Source of the DNA: Apostichopus japonicus
Taxonomy: Eukaryota > Echinodermata > Holothuroidea > Aspidochirotida > Stichopodidae
Length of the DNA: 64,000 nucleotides
NCBI RefSeq assembly: GCF_037975245.1
Contig: NC_092583.1
Span: 17,630,764-17,694,763 of the forward strand
Direction: 5' to 3'
Position numbers and translations under genes: made by a program. The notes under the pieces are model-generated. The model saw nothing but the letters and a program-made list of their open reading frames with translations, ran no database searches and was not told the DNA's origin. Below, in pieces: positions 1 to 13,278 of the stretch. Every line of letters starts with the position of its first letter. Positions within the stretch are counted from its first letter, which is position 1.

Positions 1-3000
1 AATACTGATTTGAATACCTTGTCACGTTTAATAAAATGTGAAATTCCATATTTTAATTGTCGCAAAAAGCAAAAACACGGAGAAAGAAACCCTACTTACT
101 TTTGATATAACATCCTCCCCACGATGAATTATATAAAACACTAAAGCGCCCATCCATTATAGGAAGTCACCCCAGTTTACAGAAGATTATAAGTAATTAT
201 CAAAAGTCATTTCCATCGTAAAATTGCCAAATTTAAGCTCTTCAGTTAAGCTCGCTGCAGGTCAAACTATCTCTTTCTTTCTCTGTGACTCTATCTCCAC
301 CTATCTCTCTTTTTCTCTCACTTGCTGCCTTGGGTACGCATCTCCAGCGACTATTTCTTTTGTTTTGTTGCTTTCCAAGGTTTGATTAGATAATTGCCTC
401 AACTCTTTCCTAACAGCACACCAAGTTAAATTTACAAAGGCTTATTACATTGTCTGAGCGAGCTAACAGAAAAATGCCAGTGCTCAAGAAGTGGCTAGAA
501 TCAATTGACGTGGTGTTGAGGTTTTGCAAATGTGCCCTATTGTTATAAAGTGTTAGGAGAACAGGTAAATATTTAGATTCTACCACTGTGTAATTACAAC
601 ATGTCCTATATAGGATAGTATCGTGTGACTGCGAACATAAGCCACCGAATCCATTAATGTATCTCGGAATAAATAATTCGGTGTAATCCATCCTCCCTGA
701 GGGCATGGTTTTATGTGACCATGACAACTAACGCCAGACACTTCAAGTTTTATTTAACTATTTCGGAGTTTCATACCGGTAGTGTCTCAAAGATGGCATA
801 TTGTGGAAGAACGGAAAAGTTCTGAAGACCCAACCATGCGCGAGGGACTTGGATTAAACAGTATACGTAATTTTGTGAATTAACTAAATTAATTACGACA
901 TGAACAACACCTTGGCGAGGGAACAGGGGGAGGAGCGGCGAACAGTGGAGGGGGAATTTTATAGCCAAAATTATTTGAGTAATCTGATGAGATAACATTA
1001 AAAATATAATGAATAACATTTCGAGAAATGGGAAGGTTGCTACGCAATTGTAAATTAATTAGCTTTATATTTTTTTTTTGTGTGTGAAAAAAATAATGTA
1101 AATAATTTGTATATAATTAAGAGTCAATTTGAAAATATCAGTAATCTAATGTGAAATATTATGACCTTTCCATTTTCAACTTATCGTGCAGTTTTACTTT
1201 TTTTTATATTTTATTGATGGACTGATTTATTTTATTATCTTTTCTTTACTTTATTATTAGTTTGATTATTACTGTGGAGTCAAAAGGAGTCGGAAGGCGC
1301 ATTACTATTTCCTATGTATATACTATACGCACTGACATTCACACTGTGCGATTTGTTCTAAGATACGTATGATTTATATCACACTGCCAAATAATTTAGT
1401 CTATATACGTGACAACCTACATTTCACTCTTGACAAGGGAAGCTTGAGGAGCATAAAATCAATTCAAGCATTCTTATAATTATCTTGACTCCTTTACGAA
1501 CGCTTTGACATTTTAACTGAATATAATGAACATGTGATATTCAATTATAACACCTTGATTGATCGCTGACATTTACTGATTCACTTCGCTTTTTCTTTTT
1601 CTTTCTTGGTGAATTACAATTCTATAAAGTAACTCGATGTGTCAGGTTTGCGCTGTCTAAGTATGAATTAATTCACTACTTTAGTTGGTGTATTTTTTGC
1701 CTTATTATTGTGATTTTTTTCAACTATCGGGATTTGTGAGCATAGAATGGTAAAAGACCCGGAGTTTATTGTACCCATCATAGGATGGTATATATGTGAT
1801 TGTTCTCTAAGTGTTCTTTATCGTGTTGTCAGATTCAGGCCCTACAACTCGGCTATAGACTGTACCAAGATAGTGCTAGATTGTAGGTCGATATTATTGT
1901 TTAATTAATCGGACCGATAACCATCAATTCCCGTTTACCGCCTTCTGTTTTATCCACCTCCGGGAATATCCACTAAAATATTCCCGGACTTTATGGGACA
2001 GGGCAATGAACCGCATTTTGGCAGCATAATAACATTTGTCTGTATTGTAATTGGATGTATCCGATCAAACTTAACTCTTTGTTTGTTGCACCACTGATGA
2101 AACTGTGGTTTCATTATTACCATTTTATTGACTTAAATCTATAAAACACGTGTCCCCCAAATGTATTCAACAATAGTACAATAGCATCTAACTGAAAATC
2201 ATTTCTAATTTCTATGACGCTTCGAACGTTCACTGCAATATCCATGATCCTAAATCAAAACTTAAGGCTAACTGCTATACTATTTTTAAGTTGTTTATAT
2301 TTTATTTTGTTTAATTTAAATTACTATACACTTCTAGATACAATCATACCCATCACGTGATCCCTAATACCCTCTGTACCTCTTTAACTTCCTTAACCCT
2401 CAAACCATCTGACAATGTCTTACCTTCAATTGAGACACTCTGGTGAAATACGTGACTATTGTCGAAAATTTGGAAACGTTTCTTAAAAGGATTTTCAAAA
2501 GCTTTTTATCTTTAATTTCCTGCTGCCGTGACAAATTAACTTCTATGTTTTCCTTTAATTCTTGCAATACGTTATCAACGTTCCTTCACTAGAGACCGTA
2601 TACAGAGATACATTAAACCGAATCTGCACTCTCTTGTTTGAAGTTCTCTATGGAGGTATATGTGTTGTGTGAGTGTTGTTCAATCATAGCCAGTAATAAG
2701 GCAAATGGTCTCACGAACGATGCCGCTTTGAAAGCGCTATATATTTTCAATATAGAATAAAGCCATCATATTTATTAAGCAGATTTAAATTACAAAGAAA
2801 AATGTACTTTTCCTCCAAGATTTAACGCCAGGCTCGACAATCATCCAATCGAGTAATCACAATTAGTCTAGTTAATAAAAGCATGTACCAGCAAGCAAAT
2901 TGAGCAAATTCATTTTTACGGAATGATTAGCAAGCATTAGTATAGGATTTCCATGGATACAACGAAATGCGAGTGGCTATAACTGTGAAATTTGCCGCGT

Positions 3001-4157
3001 TTCTTAAAGAGGTAGTTAATTCTGTACAATACAGATTATGTATATCGTTGGGTATATTACCGGGTAGACAAGAACTAATCGTCACTGCTTATTATACAGT
3101 CGAGTTTGGCATCCGTCTGGATATTCGCTTCATTACTTGCTATTTAAATCTTGAGGTTTTAGTGGCCTCCTCCTTACATATAGGAATAGAATATAATCAC
3201 CTGCACGGTATAAGATGTAGCAGTGTAAATTGCATACCACGCCCACAAACTATAGAGGCGTATGTTTAAACAATATGTGACCAGATGTGATCAGTTATCA
3301 TTAATGTGACCAGATGTGTAGCTTCGGCTATGTTATAAAGGTGATGCGATGTGACTAGATATGATAACATACTCTTACTTATACATGACCATGTTTGAAT
3401 AAAATTTACTCAAAAACTTGAACAGTAACAGTAGCGCCAGTTTTCTCACTACCATTTACTTAAAGTACAAATTATCACTCACACAAATTGTGCATTCTTA
3501 ACAGTTGACGGCAATAAGGTGGTACATTCTCAACTGTTTCAATTTAAGCAGCACAGTAGGCTATAAATAGACCAGGCCTAACCATATAGAAGAAGTGAAT
3601 CCGAACAAGATTAGATGAGCTTTGTTGATATTCTTGTCCGTAAATATTTAGGGCGAAGGGGGAGGGGGGGGGGTATAATGACAACAAGCACAGCGTTCGA
3701 AGAATCGAACTGTTCATAAAATAAACTGTCTATGCCCGTACTCGTCTTATTAGAACACAAGCCACTTCCGTTACAATTGTCGTAAACATAAATTTATGTT
3801 GTTGTTAGTATCAACCGATTCGCACACCCCTCTTCGATACACTATACCTTTTTCCAACCTTCTCTGCATGTTAACCCTTCAAATGTCATAGGGCTAACAC
3901 CTCTTGATTAAGTTGTCAGTGCTTCCTATACGACATCCAATTATTAATATCGTCTTGCGCATGCGCAACTAATCTGTATCGCTGCTTTTAGCCCTCAGTT
4001 GTGTTGATTCAGTTACAGGAATGATAGCGATCAATTTTTGGTCCAATAGATTATATTCTTGCGCATGCGCGACTGTCTTCCGTGCTAAGAGAGGTCCGTG
4101 ATCTTGTTTTTGTTCAATGTTTTCTCTCCAATTTCAGATGATTATGTTTGCTTTGTT
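1..4157. other. intergenic, no gene seen
   Basis: AT-rich with open frames of at most 105 codons, none with recognisable motifs or flanking splice signals. Minor features are TGTGACCAGATGTG repeated three times (3276-3345), a G10 run (3664-3673) and two near-identical palindromic TGCGCATGCGC boxes listed separately. Confidence 0.6.
3956..4071. promoter_or_regulatory. pair of NRF1-type TGCGCATGCGC boxes
   Basis: TGCGCATGCGCA at 3956-3967 and TGCGCATGCGCG at 4060-4071 are 104 bases apart, both preceded by CTT. They match the palindromic NRF1 consensus. No gene was found adjacent, so function is unproven. Confidence 0.35.
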
Positions 4158-5880
4158 TCTACGGGTCAGTAGAGTTATACGCACCGTGGATACATATATA
4201 TGTGTTCTACTGGTCAGTAGAGTTATAAGCACCATGGATACATCTATACGTGTTCTACTGGTCAGTAGAGTTATACACACCATGGATACATCTATATTAG
4301 TTCTACTGGTCAGTAGATTTATACGCATCATGGGTACAATGATCTATATGTTTTCTACTGGTCAGTAGAGTAATACACACCATGGATACATCTATATGTG
4401 TTCTACTGGTCAGTATAGTTTTACGCACCATGGATACATATATGTGTTCTACTGGTCAGTAGAGTTATACGCACCATGGATACATCTATATGTGTTCTAT
4501 TGGTCAGTAGAGTTATACGCATCATGGATACATCTATATGTGTTCTACTGGTCAGTAGAGTTATAGGCACCATGGATACATACATGTGTTCTACTGGTCA
4601 GTATAGTTATACGCACCATGGATACATCTATATGTGTTCTACTGGTCAGTATAGTTTTACGCACCATGGATACATCTATATGTGTTCTACTGGTCAGTAG
4701 ATTTATACGCACCATGGATATATCTATATGTGTTCTACTGGTCAGTATAGTTTTACGCACCATGGATACATATATGTGTTCTACTGGTCAGTAGAGTTAT
4801 ACGCACCATGGATACATCTATATGTGTTCTATTGGTCAGTAGAGTTATACGCATCATGGATACATCTATATGTGTTCTACTGGTCAGTAGAGTTATAGGC
4901 ACCATGGATACATACATGTGTTCTACTGGTCAGTATAGTTATACGCACCATGGATACATCTATATGTGTTCTACTGGTCAGTATAGTTTTACGCACCATG
5001 GATACATCTATATGTGTTCTACTGGTCAGTAGATTTATACGCACCATGGATATATCTATATGTGTTCTACTGGTCAGTATAGTTATACGCACCGTGGATA
5101 CATATATATGTGTTCTACTGGTCAGTATAGTTATACGCATCATGGATACATCTATATGTGTTCTACTGGTCAGTAGAGTTATACGCACCGTGGATATATC
5201 TATATGTGTTCTACTGGTCAGTAGAGTTATACGCACCGTGGATATATCTATATGTGTTCTACTGGTCAGTAGAGTTATACTCACCATGGATACATCTATA
5301 TGTGTTCTACTGGTCAGTAGAGTTATACGCACCATGGATACATCTATATGTGTTCTACTGGTCAGTAGAGTTATACGCACCATGGATACATCTATATGTG
5401 TTCTACTGGTCAGTATAGTTATACGCACCATGGATACATCTATATGTGTTCTACTGGTCAGTAGAGTTATACACACCATGGATACATCTATATGTGTTCT
5501 ACTGGTCAGTAGAGTTATACGCACCATGGATACATCTATATGTGTTCTACTGGTCAGTAGAGTTATACGCACCATGGATACATCTATATGTGTTCTACTG
5601 GTCAGTAGAGTTATACGCACCATGGATACATCTATATGTGTTCTACTGGTCAGTAGAGTTATACTCACCGTGGATACATTTATATGTGTTCTACTGGTCA
5701 GTATAGTTATACGCACCGCGGATACATTTATATGTGTTCTAGTGGTCAGTAGAGTTATACGCACCGTGGATACATTTATATGTGTTCTATTGGTCAGTAG
5801 AGTTATACGCACCGTGCATACATCTATATGTGTTCTACTGGTCAGTAGAGTTATACGCATCATGGATACAACTATATGTG
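4158..5880. repeat. 48-bp minisatellite with higher-order duplication, about 36 copies
   Basis: The monomer joins GTTCTACTGGTCAGTAGAGT, TATACGCACCATGGATACAT and CTATATGT (48 bases). Because 48 is a multiple of three and the unit lacks stops in several frames, open frames of over 300 codons appear on both strands; I treat them as artefacts. A seven-monomer block recurs exactly 332 bases apart (about 4432-4763 and 4764-5095), including the shortened CATATATGTG units. Each monomer has the 6-bp inverted pair CTACTG/CAGTAG and most have a Kozak-like CACCATGG. Confidence 0.95.
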
Positions 5881-8800
5881 TTTACAAGCCAACATAGTAA
5901 TCTACCCTGGAGGTCATCCATGCCAATTAAATTTGTTTTCAACGGAGATTTTGACAAGATTAATAGAACAGTTGGTCTGAAGGTCAATTAATAATCCCCA
6001 CCTCCCCCATTTAAACTTAATTCGCTCTATATATTCTGGCTTAGATTTAAGACTTGCATAAGGTTTGTGAAATGTACAAATCGAATGGAATTTCATTTCA
6101 TTTTCTGGATTCACGGGACTTACACAAATCGTAATAAAGAAATATCAGTATCAGTTTATGATGGCTTCCAATAGTGCTATGATTTTTTTTTTTACTTTGA
6201 AAAAAAAAAATCTTGTTACAAAGCAAAACAGATCTTTATCGTTCATATCATTCTTTTCAAGGTATCGACCTGTTTTTTATTTCCATTATATGATTACTGT
6301 TAATACGAAGGACGTCGAGGATAATAATACAATCGAATAAAAAGCAGCAGATTGTCTCGATTATGATTATGGTGAAATTAATAATCTATTTCAATCATTT
6401 CTGTTTGAGCAGTTGCAACCTTATTTTGAAGCAAAACATTGTTAGCATTTGTCCAATGATTCTTAACATAGGTTTAATAGTATGATTACACAACAAGCTT
6501 ACAAAACACATTCCTTGTTAATTTTGAAATCCTAGAATAGACTCAGTGAGTATGAATTACAACCGCCCCCCCCCATGAAGCCACCTCCCCCCCCCCCCCA
6601 ATCACGGCCAAAATGCCCTGTGTCCACTAATTAATACATAGAGTGTTACTTCAGCACTGTATACTAATCCATGCTTCAATCTCCATGCATAGGCCTTATA
6701 ATAATGAAACGCTGTTACCTAAAAGATGATTTTTTATCTCTTGGTTTGAACGCTAGAATTTCTGGCGACGCCATTGGACATAAGACTGACCACTGAGGCG
6801 TGATATTACATTATATCTCAACCGATGTTTGCAATATGATTCGCTTCAAATACAGTATAGCTGGGGAAAAAAATAAGTATAAAATATTGCCTTACCTGGC
6901 TTTCTTGATTTATGTCTTCAAATATGAGGAATAAAATGATTAAAATTTCATCTCCTTGCTCTAATTTTGCTTCAGTTCTACGAGAATAATGGAAAAAATA
7001 TCAGAATGGTTTAATAACGGCGCGAATCTTAACTCCCTTCTGCAGATGTACCTTCGGGTGACATCCAAAGTAGAAGCTATCTAATCCGATGGATGGCTCT
7101 TACTTGCGTCTTCCTCTCACACATCCCATCTCTCATCAACTGAAGATCACTCACTAATGAGAAGGCAACTTGTGCGGCTACAGTCAGTGAAGTAGGATGA
7201 TTGTATAATATCTACCGCCCTCTTATTTACCACCATCAACGCAATGTGCGGACATGGGTTTTGCTGTGCAACAATGTGCGCTATGATATTGTCATATTTG
7301 TAGCAGTGATAGGATACACAGTATCTTGAACGTTCGATATGTCTCGCTTGACAACTGGATAAGATTCCATAACAAGTAAAACAGGCCCGCCCATTCTTTG
7401 TTTCATATCATTGGAATTAACTTCCAAAATGAATTTGACCCTGGATTTAAGTTTGATATTATCGTTAATGAAAAACCTCAAAATGTCAAAGCCAAATAAT
7501 TATAAGGGCAAGTCTTTTAAGACAAAGTTCGTATTTTGTAGGACCTACTCGTGCTTGATACAGCTGGAAAATCTACTTTGATACCAGTGCAATTTTAAGC
7601 ACACGCGAGCGCGCTTGGAGCCTTAAGCTACAAAAGTGCACATACATAAGGGTGATAACCTCATAAGAGATGAGAATGTTAACTTAACTTATACCTATCG
7701 GAGATTTAACCATTGTTGCAAGTAATTTCTTCAGAAGATAACAGCTTAAAATGACAGTGGTGAGACATGTTGTATGCTACAAGCATTAACCCTGCCATCA
7801 TATATTTCAAGTCTTAGTTATATATCATCTCAAGTAAGTATCTATACTTTATATGTAATGTATCTTGAATACAGATGACGTCAATGGCGCAACTAAGATC
7901 AAAACCATCTTGAATCTAAACACTGTAAATGAATCAGTTATATATATATATGTATATATTCCTAATGCGTATTCCGTTACATTGCGAGCTGCAATGGTGC
8001 TTAATCATGTCAGCAATGGGAAAACTATGTCCATTTTCCACGGATGATGTATTTTTCATTCTGTAAGTCGAAAGACCCCTCACTCCTCTCCGAGAGACAA
8101 AAATAAAATCACTCAACCATTCCCCTTAACACGTGATGAAAATCGACCAATCGGTTCCAACTTCATTGTCAGTGGAAGTTCACTACAATGTGTGTGAGCA
8201 GACGACGAGTCAAAAAGTGGCTTGCTTTATGCATAGAGAAGTTGAAGAAAACGTAAAATTATACTTAACAAATATAAAATTTCATTTTGTTTGGAAAACA
8301 AGATTGAAGTATCTCGGATAATCATAAATGACAACTTAAATGATTGATAAAATATGATATTAATACTGTTTGTACTCTCAATAAATACGAGTTCCTTAAA
8401 GAAGGGCACGAAAGTACAAACTATTATACAAAATTAGCCTAACTGGGAGATGTTATTTTTGGTTATGATTCATTACATACCTCCCTCGTATACTAATTCT
8501 TTGCATTGTATTGAATATCATACCGCGGTCGGCGGTAGTCTGATGGAGGTCACTTGACCAATTAGAGTCACTTAATGAATTCAACAAATATAGACAATGA
8601 ATATGTGTGAAGGTTGATAGCGTAAACGAAGGATCGGGGGAACTCGTAATCTCGACAGTTTGTTTGATCGCTTTTGTCTCTTTTCAGGGACGTTTTCCTT
8701 CTATAAATACACATAAGTTTATTTCCAAACAAGCTACTGTTTTTTCTCCTCCCCCTCCCCTCCCCGGCTCTCCCCAGACGCCCTAACCCCTCTCTATCCC

Positions 8801-11800
8801 ACCTTGCCCTGCCCGACCATCTTATTCTTCTTACAGCTTGCTGAAACGAGTTAGAAAAAAGGGCTTTCAATCAAACCTCGACATATTTTGCTAAATGTCT
8901 GTCATTTCTATATATATGAATCCATCAGCGACACTGAAAATGTCACATTTACGTGTGGAGAAACCATATTCTTCAGTTACCGGCGAGTGCCATCGATATA
9001 TATCTGCGCCACAATTGATATTTAAATATTCTTAAATTCATTGCAGTTTAAATTGTTTGTAACTTACAAAGAGATAAAAACAAGAAATACTCTCGCTCCA
9101 TTCAAATTATCCGCCGTGATGATATCACTGACTCAGCAGTCGTCCAATAACCTCTATAAAATTAGATTAAAATTTAATTAAAAAAGTTTACCAAATCATT
9201 TCTTCTGAAGCAATGCTTGCTATTGAGATCTCTCGATGAAAATGTAACTTGTATTTTTTTCTATCAACTTGAGGCAGAATATCTGTGATAAAATTGTCAC
9301 TCAATTCAATTAAAGGCCCATCGGCAGTCCATAACACAGCTATACTCCCTGCCACGAGACTGCAACATGTTACACAGGGAATATAAGAACATGAATTGTG
9401 AATGTGATGATTATTACGTATATACTTCGACACGCTATAGCAAAAACAAAATGGTGGCATGCGTTATAGTTGACTTTTACTATATAAGTGATAATCATGA
9501 TGGTCGCTGTTTTCGTTTCCCAAAGGATAGGATAGGAAATAGTGACAGACCCTGAAAACGTAACAATCTGCACTCGCAGTGACACGTGTGAATGCAGGGA
9601 ACTGTCACGTGATTGGCTCATGTTAGGCACGTGATTCTCCCGGAACTTACAACTAGCCTATTTTCACAGTTTCAATGGTCATGCTATTTGCGAGTGTTTT
9701 TGAGTGGACGAAGCCAGGACAAAGTCAGTTTTGGTTACGATTACTGACAATAAACAGCTGTTAATCTAGTTATAAGAAATAACAACATAAATGGCTCACT
9801 TTCTTGTTCAGATTTGCAAACCCGTGGTTTAACACAATGTTTTCAAATAACCTAGCTATTATCAAATTGATTGTTTTCCATTGTTTTTTGGTTATGTTGC
9901 TGATATAATTTGCTGTGCTCATGTCACGTGTACCTACCGTACATGAACAAAAACTGGTGCGACTTTTATTTTGTCTTCGTGTGATTATATTTTATGCAAA
10001 ATTTCCCCGGGAACCGATGTTTTCATCTTACGTGGGGTTCGACTAGATTTCATTAGAAGTCGATAGTTTAATTGCTGTGTGTGATGATGGCGATCTTATG
10101 TAACTACTTTTTATCGCTTCATTAGTATTCCTGTATAGAAATGCATTATAGTTTACATAAATATAATTAAATTGAACTATGGCAAAACTGATATAGGATG
10201 GGTGAGGGGTGGGTGAGGGGTACGCTCCGCGCCAACCGATGGCGGCGCTCCGCTCAGATAGTCGTACATACAACTTTGCAAATCCTGGCTACGCCCCTGA
10301 CTTTTAATGAATTTCTGTGGGTCAAACTCAAAGCTATTTCGAATGGAAAAAAAATTGTTAAGATATTAACAAGAAATAAACTCTAATTCGGAAGATTCCT
10401 ACGTTAGCAACTAGCATGATTTCACTGCCTCATTTGCCTCAAAAGAAAACTTGTTCCTTGTTTCCCAATTTGCACATTGGATATTGCAGTTCTACTATGC
10501 ATATTTTCCTTGAAGGGGGGGGGGGGCGTTGATGGAGTGATGTGTATACGCAAATCAGATAATACTATAAGAGTTATAAAGGGTACTAAATATAAGTCTG
10601 CATCAGTCCAATCGCATTTCTGCAAAGCGCCCTTTGATGTCGGTGCCCCCCCCCCCCCCCAGATTAAAAGTGCTTCCGCCGCCCTTGATCACATGTATAC
10701 ATCACGTTTTACGAACAGTGGTTTGCTATAATTTTCGCCGCAAACTACAATCATTGACCCCGGCAGATAAGCTTATGGTTGATAGCATCAGCAATGAATA
10801 ATGCAAATTCTTTAGCCATTTCAATCCCTCTTAACTCCCACGTGTTAAAATTAACTGTTCACGAAAACCAGTGAAGACGTTACTTATATCAAGCATCCTA
10901 CTATGTTGGCATTATAGTATCTCTTTAATTCAGCATCTTCCGTAGGTTTTGATAAACATTTCATTATGAATGAATCATAAAATTCTAAACGATTCACGTC
11001 ATTAAATTTAACTATGATCCAAGTTAATATGAAATCATAAAACGTGAAACTTTCTGATCTGCTGTATTTAATTGATTAAAACCGTATTTACGTCAATAAA
11101 TAAAAAATATGCGTATATGCACGATAACAAATTCCATAATCTCATAATATCTTATAAGTTACATGGTAGGCTGTTTACAGCGCCCTAGCTTCAAGAAGCT
11201 CCACTCAAATAAATGATTTAAAAGTTCCGTTGATATCAAAATGATTTATTTCCTCCGTCTCTCAATTAGTGTTGAATCAGAGAGTTTGTAAAATTACTTC
11301 AAGATACTGAGTAAAGACAATTTTATAAGTCATACACCCGCAACATTAATGATCGGGAGTACTGGCTGATTCGACTAACTTTTTCAGACTCACTTGTCCT
11401 CGACAAATTTGCTTGACAAGCTGCAGAGCTTGGGATCACACGTGATGGGGTTTCTGACCACTTATTGGGTCATTGTAACCTAATGTTGGACATAATTAAT
11501 ATTTATAAATCTATCACTGAATCAACCAATCATGAGTGTGAAAGAAAACACGTGGTCCTAATTTTAGTTATGATTTTCCTTGTCTGAATCCACGGGCTCC
11601 TAAACAAGACGTCTGAAAATGAACCGTACAACGGCGTACAATTTCTAATGTATTTATTTATTCGGAAACCGTTGGAATTAACGAGGGGGAACCTTGAAGG
11701 TCAAATGAGCAAAGGGTTAATAACCTTGCAGGAGTTTGATAGGAACTTAAAGGGGGTATAATATCACTTCATGACAGTAATTATCTGTACAACATCTATC

Positions 11801-12098
11801 ACTTTGTACCCGTATATTGTATGAGCCCGTATGATCCGTATCCTGCGTTTACCCGACTACGAGTAGTTATGTATCATCTCACTGTACAAAGAAAGTTCAG
11901 TCTGGGTGGAGTGGAAGGGGGGGGGGGTGCGGGGCACAAACGTCAAGATCCAAAACTTTGTGACGAAATGTATAATCCATACCACAAACTCCAGTATCTG
12001 AATACTTTTCGAAAAGGGCTCTTTTTATTAAATTTTCGCTTTATATCTCCATAAATATATGAACTCACTTCATTTCCATATATCCATCACAAAGAAAA
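5881..12098. other. intergenic, no gene seen
   Basis: Short open frames only (100 codons or fewer). Features seen are C9 and C13 runs (6566-6599), a short TA repeat (7938-7960), three CACGTG palindromes in 51 bases (9583-9633), G12 (10515-10526) and C15 (10646-10660) runs, and a sequence end AATCCTGGCTACGCCCCTGA (10281-10300) resembling a transposon terminus without a visible partner. Confidence 0.55.
9583..9633. promoter_or_regulatory. cluster of three CACGTG E-boxes with CCAAT box
   Basis: CACGTG occurs at 9583-9588, 9606-9611 and 9628-9633, with an inverted CCAAT (GATTGGC) directly after the second. This is a plausible bHLH/USF-type site cluster, but no gene is identified next to it. Confidence 0.3.
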
Positions 12099-12514
12099 AC
12101 ATTTCCTATGGATATTTCCTACATATGGATATTCCCTATATATGGATATTTCCAATATATGGATATTTCCTATATATGGATAATTCCTATATATGGATAT
12201 TCCCTATATATGGATATTTCCAATATATGGATATTTCCTATATATGGATATTTCCTATATATGGGATATTTCCTACATATGGATATTTCCTATATATGGA
12301 TGTTTCCTATATATGGATATTTCCTTTACATGGATATTTCCTACATATGGATATTCCCTATATATGGATATTTCCAATATATGGATATTTCCTATATATA
12401 TGGATATTTCCTATATATGGATGTTTCCTATATATGGATGTTTCCTATATATGGATATTTCCTATATATGGATATTTCCTATATATGGATATTTCCTATA
12501 TATGGATATTTCCT
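12099..12514. repeat. 17-bp minisatellite, about 24 copies
   Basis: Repeats of TATATATGGATATTTCC with variants ATGGATGTTTCC, ATTCCC and CCAATATATGG. With a 17-base period the three forward frames cycle through the same 17-residue peptide (FPIYGYFLYMDISYIWI-like), so all three stay open. None is taken as a gene. Confidence 0.95.
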
Positions 12515-12762
12515 AACAAATGTGTGGATAATTGGGATCAGTACTAGCTCACTAATGGAAAGTATCTCAGTCAGTGTAAGCAACATACTGTTAATCATAG
12601 GCTATGTATCTAGCTATGGATAAACATAACCAAATATGGAGCAACCTTAATTAACTTCAACCTTTAACTTTTAAATGTTGACAACAAAGTCATTACATAT
12701 GATATGCTAGTTTATGGCAGCCTCACCACTGCATGTCAATAACATATCATCGCACCACAACC

Positions 12763-12768
12763 TTTATT
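12763..12768 (-). terminator. candidate poly(A) signal for SLX9
   Basis: This is the first AATAAA on the minus strand after the SLX9 stop codon, about 510 bases downstream. It would give a 3' UTR of roughly 530 bases. No transcript evidence is available, and such hexamers are frequent by chance in AT-rich DNA. Confidence 0.3.
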
Positions 12769-12917
12769 ATAACATCAAAGTCCTACTTGTTTTTAACAGG
12801 CCTCAGTCAAGCAATACCTCCTCTTAAGAAAAGGTTATATTTGGACATGATTTAATGTTAAATTTGTAAAAACCTTTATACCTAATTTTCACTGATTGTA
12901 ATCTCTTAGCTCTGAAA

Positions 12918-13169
12918 CTAGCAAGAAATCAGTGCCTGATATTGGTTACTTGTATCCCTTCTTACTTCACTGTATATCTGTGTGATCAAAACCATCAACT
13001 CCTTCTCCATCTTAGAAAGATAGCTGAGCAGTTTTGTGAAACAACCCAGCATCTCAGTCATACCCTGACAGCAACTCTTAGGTTTCCATGTTAAATCTAC
13101 ATCACCAGGAGCTATGCAAATCATGATACATTCCAGATAGACCAGAGATAAGAAAGGAGAACCCAGCAA
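12918..13169 (-). other. 83-codon open frame in SLX9 3' flank, not recognised
   Basis: An open frame of 83 codons lies directly downstream of SLX9 on the same strand. It includes the stretch MLGCFTKLLSYLSKMEKEL and has a donor-like GTAAGA after ...IYSE. A different frame just upstream (about 13275-13100) is also open and looks protein-like, so this could be a decayed retro-sequence or simply 3' UTR. I recognise no family and do not call it a gene. Confidence 0.15.
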
Positions 13170-13278
13170 AGTGCACCATAATGTAGTTTACCCTAAGGAG
13201 TGACTTTTGTCTCTTCAAGATAAACAATTTACTTCCAGTGAGACAATCTCTGAGATAATCAGCCAACTGATCTGCATC

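Noticed and set aside
4877..5897. Open frames of 315-328 codons on both strands
   Set aside because: They are translations of the 48-bp minisatellite, open in several frames because the unit is 16 codons without stops.
12059..12623. Three overlapping aromatic-rich open frames (107-171 codons)
   Set aside because: They read through the 17-bp minisatellite; no splice or other coding support.
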